This document shows positions 37,611 to 46,642 of a stretch of 64,000 nucleotides of DNA, piece by piece. The DNA is taken from contig JANYFL010000042.1 in the NCBI GenBank assembly GCA_025362735.1, positions 1 to 64,000 on the forward strand, in the 5' to 3' direction. The DNA is from Betaproteobacteria bacterium. Lineage in GTDB: Bacteria; Pseudomonadota; Gammaproteobacteria; Burkholderiales; Burkholderiaceae_D. The number at the start of each line of letters is the position of its first letter. Within the stretch, counting starts at the first letter, position 1. Under the pieces are notes generated by a model. It did not search any database. It saw only the letters and a program-made list of their open reading frames with translations, and was not told where the DNA came from. Both the position numbers and the translations under genes were made by a program.

Positions 37611-39398
37611 TCAGAACAAACTGGCTTCCATTGCCAGTAAGTTCTGTGCCCCCGACCGAGCTTGCCGAATCAGCATCGCTGTCTCGGGTAACAAGCGGGC
37701 AAAGTAAAAGCGGGCAGTGTGTAGTTTAGCCTTATAAAAATCATCGCCCGAATCCTGCTTGTCGAGTGCGATTTTAGCCATGCGTGCGAAGAAATAGGCA
37801 AACACCAAATGACCAAGCACACGCAGGTAAGGTACGGCTGCCGCACCTGCCTCGTCGGGATTCTGCATGGCCTTCATGCCGATTTCCATTGTGAGCTTGG
37901 TGACTTTCTCGCCAATGTCAGCCAGCGGATTCACAAATTCCTGCATGGCTTCTTCGGTTCCATATTCCTCGACAAAGTCTTGCACCATCTTGCCAAACTT
38001 TTTCAGCTTGGCGCCATTGTCCAGGAGGATCTTGCGGCCCAGCAGATCGAGGGACTGGATGGTATTCGTCCCTTCATAAATCATGTTGATGCGGCTGTCC
38101 CGTACATATTGCTCCACCCCCCACTCGGCAATATAGCCATGTCCACCAAAAACCTGCATCGCCTCGCTGGTCGCAATCCAGCCGTTGTCGGTCAGGAAGG
38201 CTTTGACGACGGGCGTCAGCAAGGCCACGAGGTCTTCCGCATCTTTGCGAATGGTTTCGTCCGGATGATTCAGCTCTTTGTCGATTTGCAGCGCTATGAA
38301 CGTCGCCAGGGCGCGGCCCCCTTCGGCCAATGCGCGCGCAGTCAACAGCATGCGACGCACATCCGGGTGAGCGATGATGACATCGGCCGCTTGATTCGGC
38401 TTGTGGGCTGACGGTGAACGCGATTGCTGACGATCCTTGGCATAGACCACTGCGTTCTGGTATGCCACTTCGGTCAAACCCAGACCCTGCATGCCGACGC
38501 CAAGACGCGCCGCGTTCATCATGACGAACATCGCCGCGAGGCCTTTGTTCGGTTCGCCCAGCAACCAGCCTTGCGCGCCATCCAGATTCATCTGGCAAGT
38601 GGCACTCGCGCGAATGCCCATCTTGTGTTCAATGGCACCACAGAAAATCGGATTACGTTCACCAAGGGAGCCATCTTCCTTCGGCAGGAATTTGGGCACG
38701 ATAAACAGAGAGATGCCTTTGGTACCGAGCGGCGCATCGGGCAAACGCGCCAACACCAAGTGAACAATGTTTTCAGCCAGATCCTGTTCACCACCTGAGA
38801 TAAAAATCTTGTTGCCGGTAATCAGATAACTGCCATCCGCTTGCGGTTCTGCTTTGGTGCGCAACAGACCGAGATCGGTGCCGGCATGCGCTTCGGTCAA
38901 GCACATCGTCCCCACCCATTCACCGGAAACGAGTTTCGGCAAATACGCTTGCTGCTGCTCCGTACTGCCATGAGCACGAATACATTCGTAAGCGCCATGG
39001 GCAAGACCGGGGTACATGGTCCAGGCCTGGTTGGCTGAATTCAGCATTTCATAAAAAGCATTGTTGACCACGATAGGCAGCCCTTGACCGCCATATTTGG
39101 GATCGCAGGCCAATGCGGCCCAGCCCCCTTCAACGAATTTTTGATAGGCCTCTTTAAAACCCTTGGGTGTTGTGACGGATTTAGTCGCTTGATCATAATG
39201 ACAACCTTCGGCATCGCCAGGCTGGTTCAACGGGAACAAGACTTCCGAAGCGAATTTGCCCGCCTCTTCAAGTACCTGGTCGATCAATTCACGATTGGTT
39301 TCAGCGTGCGCCGGTAACTGTTTGAGTTCTTCTTCCAGATTGAACACCTCAAACATCACGAACTGCATGTCGCGCAATGGCGCTTGATAAATACTCAT
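37611..39398 (-). CDS. Acyl-CoA dehydrogenase, large C-terminally extended type
   Basis: FAD enzyme for the first oxidation of acyl-CoA. 595 residues, about 200 longer than short/medium-chain enzymes. FAD/substrate motifs: CLTEAHAGTDLGLLRTKAEP, ITGNKIFISGGEQD and FGGHGYIAEWGVEQYVRDSRI; the catalytic Glu is in INMIYEGTNTIQSLDLLGRK (about residue 441). The 150-residue C-terminal extension is characteristic of the DmdC/long-chain subgroup. 19 bases after the TetR gene, first structural gene of the operon. Confidence 0.95.
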   Translation of the reverse strand: MSIYQAPLRDMQFVMFEVFNLEEELKQLPAHAETNRELIDQVLEEAGKFASEVLFPLNQPGDAEGCHYDQATKSVTTPKGFKEAYQKFVEGGWAALACDPKYGGQGLPIVVNNAFYEMLNSANQAWTMYPGLAHGAYECIRAHGSTEQQQAYLPKLVSGEWVGTMCLTEAHAGTDLGLLRTKAEPQADGSYLITGNKIFISGGEQDLAENIVHLVLARLPDAPLGTKGISLFIVPKFLPKEDGSLGERNPIFCGAIEHKMGIRASATCQMNLDGAQGWLLGEPNKGLAAMFVMMNAARLGVGMQGLGLTEVAYQNAVVYAKDRQQSRSPSAHKPNQAADVIIAHPDVRRMLLTARALAEGGRALATFIALQIDKELNHPDETIRKDAEDLVALLTPVVKAFLTDNGWIATSEAMQVFGGHGYIAEWGVEQYVRDSRINMIYEGTNTIQSLDLLGRKILLDNGAKLKKFGKMVQDFVEEYGTEEAMQEFVNPLADIGEKVTKLTMEIGMKAMQNPDEAGAAAVPYLRVLGHLVFAYFFARMAKIALDKQDSGDDFYKAKLHTARFYFARLLPETAMLIRQARSGAQNLLAMEASLF

Positions 39399-39417
39399 GA
39401 ATGCTCCGGGGTTAATC

Positions 39418-40101
39418 TTAAGGTTGGGGATGGTGGTGGTGTGCAGATGAACTCTTTGTACGTCTCACCACTTTGGCGCGGGGCTTTGCTTTGGCTGTGT
39501 GTACGGCAATCAAATTATTGAGTGCGCGCTCGGTGCGCTCGACCGCATCGGATTCCTTGAGAAAGCGCGCGTCATGATGCAGGGCCAAGACCAGGGCGCG
39601 CGCCTCGAACGTCAGTTGCTCACAATCCGTGCCGGGTAAAAGATGCTCACACTCCACCGCCTGTTTGGCGGCTCGTAACAAGGCAGCATTCCAGGCCATG
39701 ACCATTTTGACCAGCTCATCGCGAATTACTCCGGGACGGTCGTCATATTCAACCGCGCCACTGATGTAAATGCACCCGCTGGCAATTTCACGCGTATGCC
39801 GTTCCAGCCAGCGTTTAAGCATGCCCTTCAGCCTGGGCAAGCCCCGCTCTTCCAGTATGCTGGGCGCAAAGACTTCGCTCTGAAAGCGGCGGTGATATTC
39901 ATGGATGACGGCGATTTGCAAATCTTCGCGCGAGCCAAAATGGGCGAAAACCCCGCTCTTGCTCATTTGCATACGCTCGGCGAGCAATCCAATGGTCAGG
40001 CCTTCCAGTCCATTACGACAGGAGAGGTCAAGGGCCGCATCCAGGATGGCGTTGCGGGTCAACTGGCCTTTGCGTTTGGGTAATATTTTGGCGAGACTCA
40101 T
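39418..40101 (-). CDS. TetR-family regulator of the beta-oxidation operon
   Basis: 227 residues. HTH region GLEGLTIGLLAERMQMSKSGVFAHFGSREDLQIAV, then a helical ligand domain and a basic, His-rich tail (HHHHPQP). It precedes acd and the other beta-oxidation genes on the same strand. A 24-bp inverted repeat overlaps its promoter, so it probably represses itself and the operon; acyl-CoA is the expected effector by analogy with other TetR-type regulators of fatty-acid breakdown such as PsrA, but this is inference. Confidence 0.93.
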   Translation of the reverse strand: MSLAKILPKRKGQLTRNAILDAALDLSCRNGLEGLTIGLLAERMQMSKSGVFAHFGSREDLQIAVIHEYHRRFQSEVFAPSILEERGLPRLKGMLKRWLERHTREIASGCIYISGAVEYDDRPGVIRDELVKMVMAWNAALLRAAKQAVECEHLLPGTDCEQLTFEARALVLALHHDARFLKESDAVERTERALNNLIAVHTAKAKPRAKVVRRTKSSSAHHHHPQP

Positions 40102-40126
40102 GGTCCACCTCTAATTTGTTGGGTTC

Positions 40127-40150
40127 ATAATAGAACGACCGTACTATTAT
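40127..40150. promoter_or_regulatory. Operator-like palindrome of the beta-oxidation TetR regulator
   Basis: Arms ATAATAGAACG (40127-40137) and CGTACTATTAT (40140-40150) pair at 10 of 11 positions around a 2-base centre (AC). It covers the -10 element of the promoter reading toward tetR and lies 26-49 bases before that ATG. Both symmetry and place support a repressor site. Confidence 0.6.
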
Positions 40151-40171
40151 TCTTGTTGACTTGCTTGTCAA
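40144..40171 (-). promoter_or_regulatory. Sigma70 promoter of tetR-acd operon
   Basis: On the minus strand a consensus TTGACA (40171-40166) and TAATAG (40149-40144) are spaced by 16 bases. The -35 element is also part of the inverted repeat GTTGAC-ttgctt-GTCAAC (40155-40172). The -10 lies in the operator palindrome. Confidence 0.5.
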
Positions 40172-40202
40172 CCGTTTTTTTAATCATCCCAACAACAAAT
40201 GA

Positions 40203-41405
40203 CTAGTAACGTGATGATTGCCCTGTAATCATGATTCCCAACCTCAGAACGCCGTAAGCGAACCAATTATAGACACGCCGAACCCACGGTCTTTGACGTG
40301 GCTCAAGCAAGGGAGCCGCCACCGAGTCATTTTCAATAACCGCTTCCAGCTGGCGTCGCAGTCCCCCGGAAAAGACATGGTCACGCACGACAACATTGGC
40401 TTCGCGCGCGAGCAACATGCTGAACGGATCGAGATTACTGGATCCTACGGTTGCCCAGTTATTGTCAATCACGGCCACCTTGGCATGCAGCAGGCTGCGT
40501 TGGTACTCATAAATTTCGACCTTGGCCCGCAACAGGTCGTCGTAGAGTGATTGACTGGCGTAATGCTGGAGTGGGTATTCAACCCGGCCCTGTAGCAAAA
40601 GCCGGACACGGACACCACGCCCGGCGGCATGTTTGAGCGCTTTGCGAAAACGCCGGCCCGGAAAAAAATAAGCGTTGCATAAAATGATGTCGTGACGGGC
40701 ACGACCAATCGCGCGTAAATACGTCCGTTCAATACTGGTGCGATTGCGAAAATTATCCCGTCGTACAAAGGCAGCTTCGATTCCACCAGATAGTGGCGTC
40801 ATCCAGGCGCCTTGCATCCACCAGTGCGCGACGGATCGACCGAAGGCGATATCTCCCTTCACCATGGTTTGCCAATTCAGGCGCAACCATTGATTCATCA
40901 TCACGACACTGATGGGTCCAACCAAAGGGCCTTGCACTTTGACGGCAAAGTCATAGCGCGGCGCATCCAGACGATTGCCCTTGTTGTCGAGAAAATCGTC
41001 ACTGATGTTGATGCCACCGACGAAGACAAGCTTCCGGTCAACCATCACCAGTTTTCGATGCAGGCGCCGGATACGTTGGCGCAGGTAGCTCAAACCCAGC
41101 CAGCGAAGACGATGTTCGGGACGAAAAACTCGAATTTCCACGTCTACTGCCTCAAGCGTTTTCCGCAAATGCGGCGCCAGATTATCGGAACCGAATCCAT
41201 CGACTGTGACGCGCACCGTGACGCCACGTTCCGCCGCCGCAATCAGGGCGGCTGTGACGCGTTCACCAATGGCATCATCGTTGTAGATATAGGTTTCGAG
41301 ATAGATTTCACTTTCAGCGGCATTGATCGCTTCGATCAGAGCAGGAAAATATTCCTGCCCGCAGCAGAGCAGCTCAATATGATTGCCGCTAAAGAATCGG
41401 GGCAT
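40203..41405 (-). CDS. clsB: Cardiolipin synthase B-like phospholipase D protein
   Basis: 400 residues. Two HKD motifs mark the phospholipase D superfamily: HRKLVMVDRKLVFVGGIN and HAKVAVIDNNWATVGSSNLD, where ClsB-type proteins make cardiolipin at the membrane from phosphatidylglycerol and a donor. Lacks the N-terminal TM pair of ClsA. The ATG overlaps the stop of the nuclease gene (TGATG, one base shared). In E. coli clsB follows ybhP, which is the same pairing and supports the call. Confidence 0.92.
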   Translation of the reverse strand: MPRFFSGNHIELLCCGQEYFPALIEAINAAESEIYLETYIYNDDAIGERVTAALIAAAERGVTVRVTVDGFGSDNLAPHLRKTLEAVDVEIRVFRPEHRLRWLGLSYLRQRIRRLHRKLVMVDRKLVFVGGINISDDFLDNKGNRLDAPRYDFAVKVQGPLVGPISVVMMNQWLRLNWQTMVKGDIAFGRSVAHWWMQGAWMTPLSGGIEAAFVRRDNFRNRTSIERTYLRAIGRARHDIILCNAYFFPGRRFRKALKHAAGRGVRVRLLLQGRVEYPLQHYASQSLYDDLLRAKVEIYEYQRSLLHAKVAVIDNNWATVGSSNLDPFSMLLAREANVVVRDHVFSGGLRRQLEAVIENDSVAAPLLEPRQRPWVRRVYNWFAYGVLRLGIMITGQSSRY

Positions 41406-42424
41406 CAGCGAGCCTGAGCCAACTGCGCTGGCTCATTGAGCACCAAATCCGCCACGATCGGCGCATGATCGGATAAACGGCGCCAGGCAATGCCATGCAT
41501 CACACGCGCCTGCGATACGCTGAAACCGCGCACATACACACGATCAAGACGCAAGATCGGAAACAGACTGGGAAAGGTTCGAGCAGGTTTATTAGGGGCC
41601 GCACGATCGTTAGCCAAGGACGAACTTCCTCTCAACGAATCCGGCCAATTGAACCGGCTGCCCTTCGTCACTGGCGCCGTGCTTTTCTGAACCAGATCGA
41701 ACACTTCCTGTACACCAAGGTTCTCGGTCAACTTGCGACAAAGCTGACCACGCCAGTCGTTGAAATCTCCCGCGATGATCAACGGCGCATCATCGGGAAC
41801 GTGATCGCGAATACGCGCAATCAAGGCATCGGCCTGACGATGGCGACTGTCCTCAAACAGACCGAGATGTGCGCAAATGCAATGCAGGCGCTGATCGCCC
41901 CACTGGATTTCGCAATGAAGCAAGCCGCGGCTTTCATAACGATGATCGGAGACATCAATATTCTCATGCGACAACATCGGAAAGCGCGACAGCAGGGCAT
42001 TACCGTGATCGCTGGCGTAACCGCCTTTGGTATGCGTCGCATTGCGACCGTAAACCGCTTCGGCCCAACCGGCATCAGCCAGAAAATCATGTTGCGCCGC
42101 TTCGGGCCAGTTGGAAAACCGCTGGGCGTGCCGATCATTTCGTCCCTGCACTTCCTGCAGGAAGACCATATCTGCATTCAGGCGATGTAGCCCCAGCCGC
42201 AGATCGTGAATACGATTGCGCCAGGCAAAGCCGGACACGCCTTTGTGAATGTTATAGGTCGCAATTCTTAGCTTGAGCGGAACCGCCTCGTTCGTTGCTC
42301 TAGCCGCAAGGCGCGCGGCACTCTCAACCTGACTCAGCGTTTCGGTTGTAGCGGCGGGGTCTGCATCAAAGTCTGGCGTTGGGGCAGACTCAGAATCGCC
42401 TCGGAATTGCTTGGAGAAAAACAT
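41405..42424 (-). CDS. Endonuclease/exonuclease/phosphatase-family protein (YbhP-like)
   Basis: 339 residues. EEP-fold motifs: LRIATYNIHKG, MVFLQEVQG (metal Glu), SRGLLHCEI, CAHLGLF, IIAGDFNDW and LSDHAPIVADL (catalytic Asp-His). Pairs with clsB as in E. coli ybhP-clsB; phospholipid- or nucleic-acid-directed phosphodiesterase activity is possible. The only good start codon lies 91 bases inside nudB, so the two frames overlap unusually far; the first 50 residues are low-complexity and not part of the domain, so a non-ATG start nearer the domain is possible. Confidence 0.9.
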   Translation of the reverse strand: MFFSKQFRGDSESAPTPDFDADPAATTETLSQVESAARLAARATNEAVPLKLRIATYNIHKGVSGFAWRNRIHDLRLGLHRLNADMVFLQEVQGRNDRHAQRFSNWPEAAQHDFLADAGWAEAVYGRNATHTKGGYASDHGNALLSRFPMLSHENIDVSDHRYESRGLLHCEIQWGDQRLHCICAHLGLFEDSRHRQADALIARIRDHVPDDAPLIIAGDFNDWRGQLCRKLTENLGVQEVFDLVQKSTAPVTKGSRFNWPDSLRGSSSLANDRAAPNKPARTFPSLFPILRLDRVYVRGFSVSQARVMHGIAWRRLSDHAPIVADLVLNEPAQLAQAR

Positions 42425-42822
42425 CGTTGCGCAGCTTCACGGTAGTCCAGCCAAGCGTACTGCAGATGCTCACGCGGAGCAATCTGCACCTTCACCTGAG
42501 CGGGATAATTATTCGGCAAGCAAAGCCCAAACCAATGCTCGGTATTGTGCATTACCCCTGGCGCGTAGCGATGGCGCCATTGAGGATAGATACTGTATTC
42601 GATGGAATGGTTCCAGTCCATCAGACAATGCCCTGTTGCATCAATATCCGTCTCTTCCAGCACTTCGCGCCGTGCGGTCTCGGCGACCGCTTCATCCACC
42701 GCGTCCTTGCTTCCCGTGACCGACTGCCAGAAGCCCGGACTGTCCGCACGTTCCAGTATCAAGACACGCAGATCTTCTGTGTGGATGACAACGAGGACGG
42801 ATTCGGGGATTTTATGGCGCAT
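42334..42822 (-). CDS. nudB: Dihydroneopterin triphosphate diphosphatase
   Basis: Nudix hydrolase of folate synthesis removing pyrophosphate from dihydroneopterin triphosphate. 162 residues from ATG 42822. Nudix box GSKDAVDEAVAETARREVLEETD contains the REVLEE core; the opening RHKIPESVLVVIHT and the SIYPQWRHRYAPGV tract are NudB-like. It usually follows aspS; here hicAB lies in between, 21 bases upstream. The 3' end overlaps the ybhP-like gene by 91 bases. Confidence 0.92.
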   Translation of the reverse strand: MRHKIPESVLVVIHTEDLRVLILERADSPGFWQSVTGSKDAVDEAVAETARREVLEETDIDATGHCLMDWNHSIEYSIYPQWRHRYAPGVMHNTEHWFGLCLPNNYPAQVKVQIAPREHLQYAWLDYREAAQRCFSPSNSEAILSLPQRQTLMQTPPLQPKR

Positions 42823-42843
42823 GCAGGCTTTGTCCAACCTGCC

Positions 42844-43185
42844 TCAACCGCAAGCTGCCTTTTGCAGCACATCTGCCGCCCACTGATTCAAACTTTTGCC
42901 CGAGGCCTGAGCAGCAATGTTCGCAGCACTATGAATCTCTGGAGGAACTCGCAACATGATCTTTCCTGAACTCGGCTTTTGCGGATCGACGCCACGTTCC
43001 TCGCAAGTCTTCAGATAAAAATCAATGGCAGATTCAAAATCCTTGCGTAGAGCATTCGGCGTCTGACCATGAAAACTGATCTGATCACGTATGCCCAGTA
43101 CCTTGCCAAAAAAAATGTTGTCATCCGGATCAAAATCAATCCGGGCGGTATAGCCTTTATAACTCAATGTATTCAGCATACTCAT
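42844..43185 (-). CDS. hicB: HicB-family antitoxin
   Basis: 113 residues. N-terminal partial RNase-H fold of HicB (YKGYTARIDFDPDDNIFFGKVLGI, then DFESAIDFYLKTCEERG) and a C-terminal ribbon-helix-helix DNA-binding part (IMLRVPPEIHSAANIAAQASGKSLNQWAADVLQ). It neutralises HicA and probably represses the pair. Starts in an ATGA overlap (43182-43185) with hicA. Toxin-first order is the usual one for this family. Confidence 0.93.
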   Translation of the reverse strand: MSMLNTLSYKGYTARIDFDPDDNIFFGKVLGIRDQISFHGQTPNALRKDFESAIDFYLKTCEERGVDPQKPSSGKIMLRVPPEIHSAANIAAQASGKSLNQWAADVLQKAACG

Positions 43186-43436
43186 GGTTTTATTCCTTGC
43201 TCCATCAAAAACAACTCAATTTCGCGCACTTGATAGCGCTTCGCCTCCTTGGCTGGATGAGGCCGATGTAAATCCAATCGCGCCCCAGACAAAATGAAGG
43301 CAATACGCGAACCACCACGCTCGATGAGTTCCGCACCCAACGCCCGCATCATCGCCTCAATATCAGCAAAGACAATGTTAGCGGCGGTTGGCTTGCTAAA
43401 AATTGCCAAGAGCGTTTTTTGATGTTTTGACTTCAC
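43182..43436 (-). CDS. hicA: HicA-family mRNA interferase toxin
   Basis: 84 residues with a double-stranded-RNA-binding-like fold. The catalytic His is in the DLHRPHPAKE segment; KSKHQKTLLAIFSKP and DIEAMMRALGAELIERGGSRI match the longer HicA subgroup. The start is GTG at 43436 with no clear Shine-Dalgarno, which would keep toxin synthesis low. The terminator at 43482-43511 separates it from aspS, so it needs its own promoter; GATATC-centred symmetry at about 43458-43466 could be an operator. Confidence 0.9.
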   Translation of the reverse strand: MKSKHQKTLLAIFSKPTAANIVFADIEAMMRALGAELIERGGSRIAFILSGARLDLHRPHPAKEAKRYQVREIELFLMEQGIKP

Positions 43437-43481
43437 GAATAAATGCTATCACTTTCTGATATCAAATAACAGGGAGCGAGC

Positions 43482-43511
43482 AAAAAAAAGAGCGCTGCCG
43501 CGCCCTTTTTT
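43482..43511 (-). terminator. Rho-independent terminator after aspS
   Basis: Stem GAGCGC (43490-43495)/GCGCCC (43500-43505), one mismatch, loop TGCC. The T-run on the minus strand is eight bases (A-run 43482-43489 on plus) and six Ts flank it on plus, so it may work both ways. Placed between aspS and hicA. Confidence 0.75.
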
Positions 43512-43524
43512 CGGTTGATCCTAA

Positions 43525-45330
43525 CTATGCGACCTTCTGATCCACATTCCTCAACCGAATGTGTAACTCACGCAACTGCTTTTCGTCGACCGGGCTTGGT
43601 GCTTGTGTCAGTAAACACTGCGCACGCTGGGTCTTGGGGAAAGCAATCACATCGCGAATCGATTCGGCACCGGTCATCATGGTGACGATGCGGTCCAGGC
43701 CGAATGCGAGGCCGCCATGTGGAGGTGCGCCGTATTGCAAAGCATCGAGCAGGAAACCAAACTTGGCCTGGGCTTCCTCGGCATTGATATTGAGGGCGCG
43801 GAAGACCTTGCTCTGCACTTCCGCGCGGTGGATACGAATTGAACCACCACCGATTTCCCAACCATTGAGCACCATGTCGTAGGCTTTGGCCAGACACTTG
43901 CTCGGATCGGTTTCGAGCCAGTCTTCGTGACCATCCTTGGGCGCAGTAAAGGGATGATGCGCAGCGGTGTAACGCTCTTCGGCTTCGTCGTATTCGAACA
44001 TCGGAAAGTCCACGACCCATAGCGGTTTCCAGACATTGTCGAACAAGCCGTTCTTCTTGCCGAATTCGGAATGACCGATCTTGACACGCAGTGCGCCGAT
44101 GGCGTCGTTGACCACCTTGGCTTTGTCGGCACCGAAGAAAATCAGGTCTCCGTTCTGCGCACCGGTACGCTTGAGCACTTCGTTGAGCGCTGCATCGTGA
44201 ATGTTTTTGACGATGGGCGACTGCAATCCGTCACGTCCCTTTTCGAGTTCGTTGATCTTGATGTACGCCAGACCTTTGGCGCCGTAAATGCCGACAAACT
44301 GGGTATACGCATCAATCTCTGAACGTGGCATGGCCGCACCGCCGGGCACGCGAAGGGCGACCACGCGGCCGCCCTTCATGTTGGCGGCACCGGAGAACAC
44401 CTTGAAGTCCACGTCGGCCATGACGTCTGTGATCTCGGTGAACTGCAGCTTGACGCGCAGATCAGGCTTGTCCGAACCATACATCCCCATTGCTTCGGAA
44501 TAGGGCATGACGGGGAATGCAGGCAAAGACACATTCATCGCCTTGTCGAAGACGTGACGGATCATGGTCTCGAACAGTTCACGAATTTCGAATTCGTTCA
44601 GGAACGAAGTCTCGCAGTCGATCTGCGTGAATTCAGGCTGACGATCCGCGCGCAAGTCTTCGTCGCGAAAGCATTTGACGATCTGGTAGTAGCGATCAAA
44701 GCCCGCGACCATCAGCAATTGCTTGAACAACTGCGGCGACTGCGGCAGCGCGAAAAACTGACCGGCGTTGACCCGCGAGGGCACCAGATAGTCACGCGCA
44801 CCTTCGGGCGTGGACTTGGTCAGCATCGGCGTTTCGATGTCGATAAAGCCGCGTTCGTCCAGAAACTTGCGGACTTCAATCGAGACGCGATAACGCAGCA
44901 TCAGGTTCTTTTGCATCTGTGGACGACGCAGATCCAGCACGCGATGCGTCAAGCGTGTGGTCTCGCTGAGGTTGTCGTCATCAAGCTGGAATGGCGGCGT
45001 GACGGATGGATTCAACACCTCCAACTCTTGACACAGCACTTCGATTTCGCCGGACTTCATGTTGGCGTTGGCCGTGCCTTCGGGACGCTTGCGTACCAGG
45101 CCGACAATCTTCACGCAGAATTCATTGCGGATCGATTCAGCGACTTTGAACATCTCGGCACGATCCGGATCGCAAACGATCTGGGCAATGCCTTCCCGAT
45201 CACGCAGATCAATAAAAATGACACCACCATGATCGCGGCGGCGATGCACCCAGCCACACAGCGTCACGGTCTGACCCAGTTGTTCGGTAGTGACGAGGCC
45301 GCTGTAATGAGTGCGGGATGTGGATGTCAT
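43525..45330 (-). CDS. aspS: Aspartyl-tRNA synthetase
   Basis: Charges tRNA with aspartate. 601 residues from ATG 45330, which has GGAG six bases upstream; an earlier Met at 45348 lacks one. Anticodon-binding OB fold ([24 protein letters not shown]), class II motif 2 ([19 protein letters not shown]), bacterial GAD insertion and motif 3 ([13 protein letters not shown]). Downstream of DUF502 and fmdB; the terminator at 43482-43511 ends its transcript. Whether it is discriminating or also charges tRNA-Asn cannot be told here. Confidence 0.97.
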   Translation of the reverse strand: MTSTSRTHYSGLVTTEQLGQTVTLCGWVHRRRDHGGVIFIDLRDREGIAQIVCDPDRAEMFKVAESIRNEFCVKIVGLVRKRPEGTANANMKSGEIEVLCQELEVLNPSVTPPFQLDDDNLSETTRLTHRVLDLRRPQMQKNLMLRYRVSIEVRKFLDERGFIDIETPMLTKSTPEGARDYLVPSRVNAGQFFALPQSPQLFKQLLMVAGFDRYYQIVKCFRDEDLRADRQPEFTQIDCETSFLNEFEIRELFETMIRHVFDKAMNVSLPAFPVMPYSEAMGMYGSDKPDLRVKLQFTEITDVMADVDFKVFSGAANMKGGRVVALRVPGGAAMPRSEIDAYTQFVGIYGAKGLAYIKINELEKGRDGLQSPIVKNIHDAALNEVLKRTGAQNGDLIFFGADKAKVVNDAIGALRVKIGHSEFGKKNGLFDNVWKPLWVVDFPMFEYDEAEERYTAAHHPFTAPKDGHEDWLETDPSKCLAKAYDMVLNGWEIGGGSIRIHRAEVQSKVFRALNINAEEAQAKFGFLLDALQYGAPPHGGLAFGLDRIVTMMTGAESIRDVIAFPKTQRAQCLLTQAPSPVDEKQLRELHIRLRNVDQKVA

Positions 45331-45410
45331 GAATACTCCTGATGGCACGACGAACGTCGTTTATTGATGCAAATGTGAAAGTGAATGTTGTGAATGCGTA
45401 GAACAAAAGT

Positions 45411-46022
45411 CTATTTCGTGATCACGCGATTCGGTCGAGAGGGGCCGGGGATAACGACTCCCATCGACACCACAAACTTTAGTGCCTGATCAATCGAAAT
45501 ATCCAGATCAACGATCTCGGACGGGGGCAAAATCAGGACATAACCTGAAGTGGGATTCGGCGCAGTCGGTACATACACCGTCACATAATTAGGGGCGAGC
45601 GGTTTCTCCAGTTGCTCACCCGGATCACCAACGACAAACGCGATCGACCACATGCCGTCACGTGGAAACTGCACCAGTACGGCTTTACGAAAGGCCTGTC
45701 CCGATGGCGAGAACAACGTATCTGAAACCTGCTTCACGCTCGTATAGATGTTGCTCACAATTGGAATGCGCTGCAGAAGGGCTTCCCACCAGTGCAGCAA
45801 GCGACGACCAACAAAATTGCGCGCCAGCACACCTACGACAAAAATCGTCAACAGCGTAAACAGCATCCCCGTACCAGGAATATTGAACGGGAACTCCTGA
45901 CGAACCGACGCCGGCAAGAGCAACAAAGTCTGATCCATCGTCGTGACAATCAGGCTCAATACCCAGAGCGTAATCGCCAGAGGGACAAGAATGAGCAGGC
46001 CGGTGAGGAAGTATTTTTTCAT
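45411..46022 (-). CDS. DUF502 family membrane protein
   Basis: 203 residues with two N-terminal TM helices (LTGLLILVPLAITLWVLSLIV and GMLFTLLTIFVVGVLARNFVG) and a soluble beta-rich C-terminal part. The signature RIPIVSNIYTSVKQVSDT and YVPTAPNPTSGYVLILPPSE are diagnostic for DUF502. Function unknown; membrane trafficking has been suggested for plant homologues. Conserved next to fmdB and aspS. Confidence 0.9.
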   Translation of the reverse strand: MKKYFLTGLLILVPLAITLWVLSLIVTTMDQTLLLLPASVRQEFPFNIPGTGMLFTLLTIFVVGVLARNFVGRRLLHWWEALLQRIPIVSNIYTSVKQVSDTLFSPSGQAFRKAVLVQFPRDGMWSIAFVVGDPGEQLEKPLAPNYVTVYVPTAPNPTSGYVLILPPSEIVDLDISIDQALKFVVSMGVVIPGPSRPNRVITK

Positions 46023-46117
46023 TATTGAGCCGACTGGTTATGAGACCGGCTGAGATTTTATGTACTCAGGAATGGGTTGCGATGGGCGATTGGTATTCGA
46101 TCTGAATTCAGTACGAA

Positions 46118-46444
46118 TCAGTGGCAGGCGCAACCGGGCGCACAGGACGCCGCTGCGCTTGCTGCAGGAGTATCGCCGCTAGTAGATCCACCCGACGATC
46201 CGCCTGAATCCGTGCTCTTGGCCTCCGACTTGTCGCCAGTACTCTTGGCCGGTGACTTGCCGCCATCGCGAAAATCGGTCTGATACCAGCCAGAGCCTTT
46301 CAACTGAAATCCGGCAGCAGTAACCTGCTTCTTGAAAGACGATTGATGACAGGCAGGACAATCGGTCAACGCTGCATCTGACATTTTCTGCAGAACGTCT
46401 TTGGCAAAGCCACAGGCTGCGCAGCGATAAGCGTAAATGGGCAT
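46118..46444 (-). CDS. FmdB-family zinc-ribbon regulatory protein
   Basis: 108 residues from ATG 46444 with GGAG five bases upstream. The first 45 residues are a zinc ribbon: MPIYAYRCAACGFAKDVLQK, then CPACH. The rest is a Gly/Ser-rich linker and a short Cys-rich end (CAPGCACH). A putative transcriptional or metal-related accessory protein; no target known. First in the DUF502-aspS run. Confidence 0.9.
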   Translation of the reverse strand: MPIYAYRCAACGFAKDVLQKMSDAALTDCPACHQSSFKKQVTAAGFQLKGSGWYQTDFRDGGKSPAKSTGDKSEAKSTDSGGSSGGSTSGDTPAASAAASCAPGCACH

Positions 46445-46600
46445 AGAAACTCCGGAAGATTTGTCTGCAAGAACGCGGTACTTGAACTCACATTCAGCCC
46501 GCATCCCAAAGTCGGCGTCGACTTACAAACCAAAGCCTTGAATTATAAACGTTTTATGGTTTCAACTCAGCATTTCAAGAGGACGGGACGGAATGACAAC

Positions 46601-46627
46601 AAAAAAGCCGGCCTCAGCCGGCTTTTG
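46601..46627 (-). terminator. Rho-independent terminator after ssb
   Basis: AAAAGCCGGC (46603-46612) and GCCGGCTTTT (46617-46626) form a 10-bp stem with a 4-base loop; the minus-strand transcript continues into a run of Ts (As at 46601-46606 on plus). 16 bases after the ssb stop. Confidence 0.8.
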
Positions 46628-46642
46628 TCATGAGCGCCGAGA

